A stretch of DNA of 64,000 nucleotides from contig NZ_CP051201.1 of NCBI RefSeq assembly GCF_024181285.1, positions 620,001 to 684,000 of the forward strand, in the 5' to 3' direction. Below the pieces are notes generated by a model. That model was not told the DNA's origin and made no database searches. It was given only the letters and a program-made list of their open reading frames with translations. The translations under genes and the position numbers were made by a program. Position 1 is the first letter of the stretch; each line of letters begins with the position of its first letter. Of this stretch, positions 58,647-64,000 are shown in pieces. The stretch is from Treponema sp. OMZ 790. Lineage in GTDB: Bacteria > Spirochaetota > Spirochaetia > Treponematales > Treponemataceae.

Positions 58647-60610
58647 TTTGCCGTCCTTTCAAAATGTTTTTTTGCCAAGTTTTTATTTTTGTTTCTTGCT
58701 CGAATTTCTGAAAGCATGGATCTTCCTTTTTCGCTTTTTAAAAAAATTCTCAAGTTTTTGGATTGTTTTGACTGTTTAACTATTCCGTCCATTATTGCCG
58801 TTAAGTCTTTATAAAACCCATCATTATCATAAATCTCGGGCATGGTAGTTAAAAGTTCTTTTCTGCCTACGGCAAGTTCGATAAGCATTTGATCCAACAA
58901 GTCGTTATCGTAATTTTTAAATGCGGAATAAATGAAAGTCGTAATGGCTCCGTAATTTTTTGCAAGATAAAAATCTCCTTCATATTTTCCCCGTAAATGT
59001 TTACCGAAAAGGGCAGGAGTGTTTTTTGCACTCGTAAAAATTATAATTATTAAATCTTCTTTTGGATCGATTACGGTCAATGTTCCTGTCCAGCCTGTGT
59101 GTCCTATTGTGTTTGCACTTGCAAGCTTCGAAAAGGCCCGCGCATAGCTGTTATTAAGGCCTTGTCTCCTCCAGCCCAAGCCGGCCTGCGAAAAAAAGTT
59201 TCCCTGGCTTGTAAACAAATTTAAAACGCTTGAATCAAATAGTTTTATGTTTCCGTATCCTCCTCCGTTTAGCATTACCTGAGCAAGGACAGCTATGCTT
59301 TTGGCATTTGCAAAAAGCCCTGCATGTCCGCTTACCTCATTCATGGCGTTGTAAGCTTCAGGATCGTGCACCGTTCCGTGGACGGGCAGGTATTTTATAT
59401 CTTTAAATTTTTCATCCTTCGATCTTTTTACCGCATGTATTTCGGTTGCTGCAATATTTTTTTTTGTGAAGCCTTTTTTTAAAGGTTCATAACAGACCGA
59501 ATTTAAATTCAATGGTTTATAAAGATTTTCTTCTGCGTATTTATCCAACGGCATACCGGTTATTTTTTCGATAATCAAGCCTAAAAGTATATAATCTATG
59601 TCGGAATATAAGACCTCGGTGCGCGGAGGATAGATTAAAGAGGTATTGCAAATAAGTTCCAACACAATTTCCTTGTTTTCCCTCTTATCGTTTTTCTTCT
59701 TTTTTCTTATTTTTTTGTTTACATAATATTGTGCCCCGGCCGGAAAACCTGCCTGATGTTTTAATAGATCCGATACGGTAATTTCACTTTTGCCTTTAAA
59801 AAGAGCCTTTTTTTTGTCTTTAAATTCCGGGAAAAAATCGGTTACCTTATCATAAATAGAAATTTTTTCTTCAGAGAGAAGTTTTTGCAACGCAAAATTG
59901 ACCGTGTACATTTTAGTATTGCTTGCCAAATCAAAAAGGGTCTCATTTGTTACGGGCTGTTTTTTTATGAGAGGTTCGCCGAACTCGTCTACAGTGCTTA
60001 TATAACCGTAGGCAGAGTTTTTTATAATTTTTCCGTCCTTTACCACTACAATTTGTGCAGATGGAAAACCGTTTTCTATTTCTGCCTTCATGATATCGTC
60101 TATTATTTGAAAAGCTCGATAATTTACGTTATTTAATTTTTCTTTTTTTTCGATGATTGAAGGGTAGGGGATTTTTACCGACAAGATATATTCTTTATCA
60201 AAGTTTTTTTCGGCTTCAATATTTGTGATAAGTAAATTATTTGTGCCGTTTATTACCTCTTTACCGATATAAATTTGTGTGTATTTATTTTTACATATTT
60301 TTTTTGTATCTATTTTTTTCCCGTTTAAATAAAGAAGAAAGCTTTTTACATTTTCCGTATAAAAATAAACCGTTCCTTGATCTGCATAAGCTTTAAACGG
60401 AATAAAACTGTTTGTCAAAATGGAAGAATCATATTTTTCCTCATCTAAAGGAAAGCTGATATCTACCTGAAATCCGCACATATCGTTTTCAGATTCCGAT
60501 TCACAAAATATTGCGGGCTCGCTTAAAGCTGTTCTTATTTTTGATTCTTGAACCGAACGGCATGATAAAATTAAACCGGCAACAAAAAAAACGCACAAAT
60601 ACTTTTTCAT
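58643..60610 (-). CDS. Serine-hydrolase lipoprotein, AmiE/beta-lactamase-like
   Basis: A 655-residue lipoprotein (lipobox LILSC at residues 13-17) of the serine beta-lactamase fold. After a beta-rich N-terminal domain (about 20-160) the catalytic domain begins near 170: SxxK is LASNTK near 230, a YSD motif in LYSDIDYILLG near 340, and HTG in IGHTGWTG near 510. Its pairing with NamZ resembles Bacillus amiE (YbbE), an N-acetylmuramyl-L-alanine amidase of this fold, so an amidase is more likely than a true beta-lactamase. No Shine-Dalgarno sequence precedes the ATG. Confidence 0.8.
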   Translation of the reverse strand: MKKYLCVFFVAGLILSCRSVQESKIRTALSEPAIFCESESENDMCGFQVDISFPLDEEKYDSSILTNSFIPFKAYADQGTVYFYTENVKSFLLYLNGKKIDTKKICKNKYTQIYIGKEVINGTNNLLITNIEAEKNFDKEYILSVKIPYPSIIEKKEKLNNVNYRAFQIIDDIMKAEIENGFPSAQIVVVKDGKIIKNSAYGYISTVDEFGEPLIKKQPVTNETLFDLASNTKMYTVNFALQKLLSEEKISIYDKVTDFFPEFKDKKKALFKGKSEITVSDLLKHQAGFPAGAQYYVNKKIRKKKKNDKRENKEIVLELICNTSLIYPPRTEVLYSDIDYILLGLIIEKITGMPLDKYAEENLYKPLNLNSVCYEPLKKGFTKKNIAATEIHAVKRSKDEKFKDIKYLPVHGTVHDPEAYNAMNEVSGHAGLFANAKSIAVLAQVMLNGGGYGNIKLFDSSVLNLFTSQGNFFSQAGLGWRRQGLNNSYARAFSKLASANTIGHTGWTGTLTVIDPKEDLIIIIFTSAKNTPALFGKHLRGKYEGDFYLAKNYGAITTFIYSAFKNYDNDLLDQMLIELAVGRKELLTTMPEIYDNDGFYKDLTAIMDGIVKQSKQSKNLRIFLKSEKGRSMLSEIRARNKNKNLAKKHFERTAK

Positions 60611-60616
60611 TTGACT

Positions 60617-60645
60617 ATTGTATCATAAAATTAAAAAATAGAAAA
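60617..60645 (-). promoter_or_regulatory. Promoter of the amiE-like/namZ operon, leaderless geometry
   Basis: Reverse strand TACAAT (60617-60622), 6 nt before the ATG, with a poor -35 (TTTTCT, 60640-60645) at 17 bp. Confidence 0.4.
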
Positions 60646-60662
60646 GAAGAAAAAAATGCTTC

Positions 60663-60691
60663 TTGAATATGAAAGAATTATCGTATATAAT
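60663..60691 (+). promoter_or_regulatory. Promoter of the flavin-reductase-like gene
   Basis: TTGAAT (60663-60668), 17 bp, TATAAT (60686-60691), then GGAGGTGA and the ATG at 60710. Confidence 0.75.
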
Positions 60692-60709
60692 TACCTTGGA
60701 GGTGACAAT

Positions 60710-61258
60710 ATGTCTAAATTTAAAATGCAAAAGGCGAGTGCCGAACTTTTGGATAAATTACTAAAACCTGTTGCATCGATTACCGGCGCCAAAAATGAAG
60801 GGTTTTTAGTAACTGCAGGATCAGGAATTGAACCCGGAAATTGGAATACGATGACTGCCGGCTGGGGTTCCATAGGTTTCCTCTGGAACAAGCTTACAGC
60901 CTCCGTTTATATACGCCCCACAAGATATACTTCGGAATTTACCGAAAGAGAAGATTATATGACTCTTTCTTTTTTTGACGAAAACGATTCATGGGCTCGA
61001 AAGGCCTTGGCTTTTTGCGGTTCCGTTTCAGGCCGCGATGCAGATAAGGCAAAAGAAACAGGGTTAAAACCCGTAATGCTTGAAGAAGGCGTTGTAGCTT
61101 TTGAGCAGGCAAAAACCGTTCTTGTATGCCGTAAGCTGTATCGAAGCGAATTCGATATGGACTTGTTTGTTGACCCTCAGATTATTATAGATTCATATCC
61201 GAAAAAAGATTTTCATTATGTTTATATTTGCGAGATATTATCGGTATATACAAAGTAA
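60710..61258 (+). CDS. Flavin-reductase-like FMN-binding protein
   Basis: A 182-residue protein of the flavin reductase-like split-barrel family. NWNTMTAGWGSIGFLWNKLTASVYIRPTRYTSEF (about residues 47-80) is the FMN-binding core, and ALAFCGSVSGRDADKAKETGLKP (about 104-126) matches the family's CGxxSGRdxdK motif. The start is ATG at 60710, fixed by GGAGGTGA 6 nt upstream. It stands alone between divergent and convergent neighbours with its own promoter. The usual annotation is flavin reductase; the physiological partner is unknown. Confidence 0.85.
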   Translation: MSKFKMQKASAELLDKLLKPVASITGAKNEGFLVTAGSGIEPGNWNTMTAGWGSIGFLWNKLTASVYIRPTRYTSEFTEREDYMTLSFFDENDSWARKALAFCGSVSGRDADKAKETGLKPVMLEEGVVAFEQAKTVLVCRKLYRSEFDMDLFVDPQIIIDSYPKKDFHYVYICEILSVYTK

Positions 61259-61281
61259 ATTTGCTTAAACAATAAAGGGAG

Positions 61282-62121
61282 CTAGCGGCCTATGATGGAT
61301 ATGTTGGCTCCAAACCACTTTTTACTTGTTTTTTCTAAAAAATCGGTTTTAGCCATATTTTTTAAAGTGGATTCGACGGCTTTCATAAGGGCCGAATCCT
61401 CTTTTCTAAAGGCTATAACATATTCTTCATATGATATCGCTTCATCAAGAACCCTGTAAGAGCCGGTTTTAGCCCGTATTAGGCTATTTATCGACAATAA
61501 ATCATAAACCAAGCAGTTTACTTCATCCTTGTCAAGAGCATTTAAGGCTTCTTGTGCTCTATGAAATACGGTCGTGTCTTTAAATACTCCATAAGTGAAT
61601 TCCGCTTTTTTAAGACTTGAATGTATAGATGATACAGCCATAACTCCTATCTTTTTTTCTCTTATATCTTGGATAGAATAATAAGGCGCCTTATCTTTTA
61701 CAACCAAAATTACAGCACTTTTTATATAGGGCTCAGTAAGTAAATACTTTTTAGCATTTTCCTCGCTATAGGCAAAGGCTCCCCATATACAGTCAATATC
61801 TCCGTTATTAAGCAATTTTTCTCTTTCATCCCATTTTATAACTTTAAAAATAGGTTTTATTTTCATTTTTGTGCATAATTCTTCTGCAATTTCGATGTCA
61901 TACCCTTCCAGTTTAGTCGTAAAAAGGTTCAGAAAAGAAAACGGCGGGTAGTCATCCCTTATGCCTATTACAAATTCTTTTTTAACCAAAACTTTTGCCA
62001 GCGAAATATCATGTTGTTTTTTTTCTGTCTTTACGGCTTTGGGTTTGCATCCCGATAAACTTGAGACTATAAATAAAAATAGAATCATGAGTTTAAAAAT
62101 ATTCTTTTCGCTTTTTTTCAT
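61282..62121 (-). CDS. Solute-binding lipoprotein, amino-acid ABC type (distal copy)
   Basis: A 279-residue type II periplasmic binding protein. The lipobox is LSGC at residues 22-25. The first lobe begins VKKEFVIGIRDDYPPFSFLN near 47, then LEGYDIEIAEELCTKM and NGDIDCIWGAFAYSEE, the hinge and ligand region of amino-acid-binding family 3 proteins. IREKKIGVMAVSSIHSSL follows. It lies 16 bp after a close paralogue, and no permease or ATPase is nearby, so it must use a transporter encoded elsewhere or act as a sensor. Confidence 0.85.
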   Translation of the reverse strand: MKKSEKNIFKLMILFLFIVSSLSGCKPKAVKTEKKQHDISLAKVLVKKEFVIGIRDDYPPFSFLNLFTTKLEGYDIEIAEELCTKMKIKPIFKVIKWDEREKLLNNGDIDCIWGAFAYSEENAKKYLLTEPYIKSAVILVVKDKAPYYSIQDIREKKIGVMAVSSIHSSLKKAEFTYGVFKDTTVFHRAQEALNALDKDEVNCLVYDLLSINSLIRAKTGSYRVLDEAISYEEYVIAFRKEDSALMKAVESTLKNMAKTDFLEKTSKKWFGANISIIGR

Positions 62122-62137
62122 AAAAACTTCTCCCGCT

Positions 62138-62971
62138 TTATTTTCCGAAAATTACCATATCGGCTTCAAACCATTTTCTCGAAATTTCTTCAAGTTTTCC
62201 CTCTTTTTCTAAATCGAATAAGACTCTTTCCACTTCGTTTTTTAATGCAGTGCTCCCTTTTTTAAAGGCATACACATAAAAGTTCAAGGCTAATGCATCT
62301 TCGACAAGGCTGTACATATCCGGTTCTTTGGCTAAATATATTGCCATAGTTGAAACATCCCCCACGCAGGCATCTATGCCGAGACTTTTTAAATCGAGTA
62401 AAGCCTGAGGCGTATTATTATACGAATCTTTTACGGAATGGAACTTATTCATCAAATCGGGATTATTTTTGATGAGATCAACACCTAAACTTGTCTTTTG
62501 TCCGCCTATTTTTTTACCTTTCAGGTCTTCTATACTTTTAATATTATGTGATTTTAAAGTCAAAAATACTACTGCATTATGCAGATAGGGTTTTGTCAAC
62601 TCATAAGTTTTATTTCTTTCATCGGAGTATGAAAAGCCCGATGCAATACAGTCGATAGAACCATTATCTATGCTTTCTATGATTTCTGCCGGTTTCATCG
62701 GCAAAAATTCTACATCGACATCCATTTCATCTGCAATTGCCTTAAAAACATCGATATCGAATCCTATAACTTCATTTTTTTGATTGTAAAAGCACATAGG
62801 AGGATTATATGCATTTACTCCGACAATGAGTTTGGATTTTACAAGAACCTGTGCAAGCGAAATATCATCCGACAATATTTCATAACTTTCATTTTTTTTG
62901 CAAGAAAAAATTAAAAAAATAGAAAAAATTGTCAAAAAAAAGACGGCTCTTGAGTTTAGTTTACTACGCAT
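62138..62971 (-). CDS. Solute-binding lipoprotein, amino-acid ABC type (proximal copy)
   Basis: A 277-residue paralogue of the next gene. The lipobox IFSC is at about residues 21-24. VKSKLIVGVNAYNPPMCFYN near 45, VIGFDIDVFKAIADEM near 68, NGSIDCIASGFSYSDERNKTY near 104, LKGKKIGGQKTSLGVDLI near 147 and SRKWFEADMVIFG at the end are family 3 blocks. Both paralogues share the DISLAQVLVK lead-in and the RKWF end, so they arose by tandem duplication. Start at 62971: a -10 box ends 6 nt before the ATG and no Shine-Dalgarno sequence is present. Confidence 0.85.
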   Translation of the reverse strand: MRSKLNSRAVFFLTIFSIFLIFSCKKNESYEILSDDISLAQVLVKSKLIVGVNAYNPPMCFYNQKNEVIGFDIDVFKAIADEMDVDVEFLPMKPAEIIESIDNGSIDCIASGFSYSDERNKTYELTKPYLHNAVVFLTLKSHNIKSIEDLKGKKIGGQKTSLGVDLIKNNPDLMNKFHSVKDSYNNTPQALLDLKSLGIDACVGDVSTMAIYLAKEPDMYSLVEDALALNFYVYAFKKGSTALKNEVERVLFDLEKEGKLEEISRKWFEADMVIFGK

Positions 62972-62977
62972 GAGCTT

Positions 62978-63006
62978 AATATATCACAGTATCTGCAAAT
63001 TGTAAA
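62978..63006 (-). promoter_or_regulatory. Promoter of the binding-protein pair, leaderless geometry
   Basis: Reverse strand TTTACA (63001-63006), 17 bp, TATATT (62978-62983), then six bases to the ATG. Confidence 0.7.
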
Positions 63007-63093
63007 GAACAGAAACGATACTTGTTTTTTCAAACTTTCCATTTGTTGAAACTTTTAAAAAAAAATGATAGACTAGGTGACAGGAGAAAATTT

Positions 63094-64000
63094 GTGAACG
63101 ATAAGATTGCCATTATCGGAGCCGGTTCTTGGGGAACGGCTGTTGCCTGTTCTTTAGGGAAAAACGGGCACAGGGTTGTGCTTTGGAGCCATACCGCTTC
63201 GGTTGCCGATTCGATAAACACTGACCATATAAATGTAAAATATTTACCCAATCATAAATTGCCGGATACCGTTTCCGCTTCTACCGATATGGAAGAGGTT
63301 TGTAAGGATGCCGCATTTATATTTTTGGCAAGCCCCTCGCTTTATTTAACCTCTGCGGTTGAAGAACTGCTTAAATTTGCTCCCTTTGGCCGTGATGACG
63401 GCTCGATGCCCTATCCCACGATAGCGGTATTGACAAAAGGCTTTATTCCCGATGAAAACGGCGAGCCTCGTTTTATAATCGATGTTTTGGAGGATATGCT
63501 TCCCGATTTTTATAAAAATCATCTGGTTTATGTGGCGGGCCCCAGCCATGGGGAAGAAGTAGCCGAAGGTAAGCTGACCGGCCTTATAGCGGCTTCTCAA
63601 AATCCCATGTGTTCTATCCGCTGCCGGGAAGTTTTAAAATCGCGGAATATGCTCGTCTATTCCAGTTTGGATATAATCGGGGTACAGGTTTGTGCTGCCG
63701 CTAAAAACGTTATAGCCGTCGCATTCGGGGTTTTAGACGCTTTAACCGTAACTTCCGATATTTTCGGCGACAATACCGAATCCCTCCTCTTGGCAGCCGG
63801 TTTAAACGAGATTCAGATAATTGGCCGTGCTATGGGTGCTACCCATCCCGAAACCTTTACATCTATTTCCGGAGTGGGGGACTTGGACGTAACCTGCCGA
63901 AGTAAATACGGCAGAAACCGCCGTTTCGGCGACGAAATCATAACAAAAAAGATACTCCTTCCTTTTGAGAATTTGGATGATCTTATTAAAAATATCGATA
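63094..64000 (+). CDS. gpsA: Glycerol-3-phosphate dehydrogenase (NAD(P)+), partial
   Basis: Makes sn-glycerol-3-phosphate for phospholipid synthesis. The frame runs open from GTG at 63094 to the window edge, 302 codons, so the C-terminus is missing. The dinucleotide motif IAIIGAGSWGTAVA is at the N-terminus, VAGPSHGEEVAEG lies near residue 148, and the catalytic-lysine region CAAAKNVIAVAFG near 205; the later TSISGVGDLDVTCRSKYGRNRRFG block is diagnostic. GTG is the best start: AGGAG lies 7 nt upstream and the first residues fit the family. Confidence 0.95.
   Translation, partial: MNDKIAIIGAGSWGTAVACSLGKNGHRVVLWSHTASVADSINTDHINVKYLPNHKLPDTVSASTDMEEVCKDAAFIFLASPSLYLTSAVEELLKFAPFGRDDGSMPYPTIAVLTKGFIPDENGEPRFIIDVLEDMLPDFYKNHLVYVAGPSHGEEVAEGKLTGLIAASQNPMCSIRCREVLKSRNMLVYSSLDIIGVQVCAAAKNVIAVAFGVLDALTVTSDIFGDNTESLLLAAGLNEIQIIGRAMGATHPETFTSISGVGDLDVTCRSKYGRNRRFGDEIITKKILLPFENLDDLIKNID

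Noticed and set aside
1..64000. tRNA, rRNA or tmRNA genes
   Set aside because: No T-loop GTTCGAATC-type motif with matching acceptor arms was found between genes.

Overview
The window is AT-rich chromosomal DNA that looks like an oral treponeme, most likely Treponema denticola or a close relative. The evidence is a glycine-reductase pair with an in-frame selenocysteine TGA (GrdE/GrdB), a UPF0164 spirochaetal outer-membrane protein, a GldA/F/G-like ABC set with a DUF4340 partner, many short toxin-antitoxin pairs, and several Rpn-family PD-(D/E)XK genes. The species call is inference, and no tRNA, rRNA or CRISPR array was found.

Layout. 1-1070: the cut end of an anaerobic ribonucleotide-reductase activase (NrdG) behind a 95-residue NrdD-like glycyl-radical protein, with a perfect NrdR-type palindrome in the promoter. 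1.6-8.3 kb: a MacB/LolCDE-like ABC exporter, a LolA-like carrier and a beta-barrel, probably one trans-envelope lipid or lipoprotein pathway. 8.7-11.4 kb: an ECF cobalt/nickel importer. 11.5-15.5 kb: a MazF-type toxin pair, an MFS carrier, and a VapBC pair whose toxin is split by an IS5-like element. 15.5-18.9 kb: clpS-clpA-aat, a complete N-degron branch. 19.1-23.6 kb: a DHH phosphoesterase, queH, grdE and grdB. 23.7-28.3 kb: a PIN toxin pair, an ABC exporter and a topoisomerase IV A-type subunit. 28.4-41.2 kb: a UPF0164 protein, a large coiled-coil protein, a propeller-HAMP-SpoIIE phosphatase and the Gld-like operon. 41.2-50.9 kb: pyrF, envelope proteins, a DEAD-box helicase, pyrC and a NYN nuclease. 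50.9-57.4 kb: an accessory region with a lipoprotein, BrnTA, three Rpn genes plus a remnant, a miniature inverted-repeat element and palindromic repeats. 57.4-64 kb: a NamZ/AmiE-like peptidoglycan recycling pair, a flavin reductase-like protein, two orphan solute-binding lipoproteins and the start of gpsA.

Four signals are not explained by ordinary genes. (1) A structured repeat of up to about 220 bp occurs four times, each time inside a Shine-Dalgarno sequence, which it duplicates so that the downstream gene keeps a ribosome-binding site; its stems show compensatory changes. (2) A cassette of about 0.9 kb (promoter, attenuator-like RNA, NYN nuclease) lies between two 54-bp copies of the pyrC 3' end. 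(3) Arrays of perfect hairpins carry AGGA loops, and one matches the CsrA SELEX consensus exactly. (4) At least eight genes have promoter-like elements whose -10 hexamer lies only 6-10 nt before the start codon and have no Shine-Dalgarno sequence, which predicts leaderless mRNAs.
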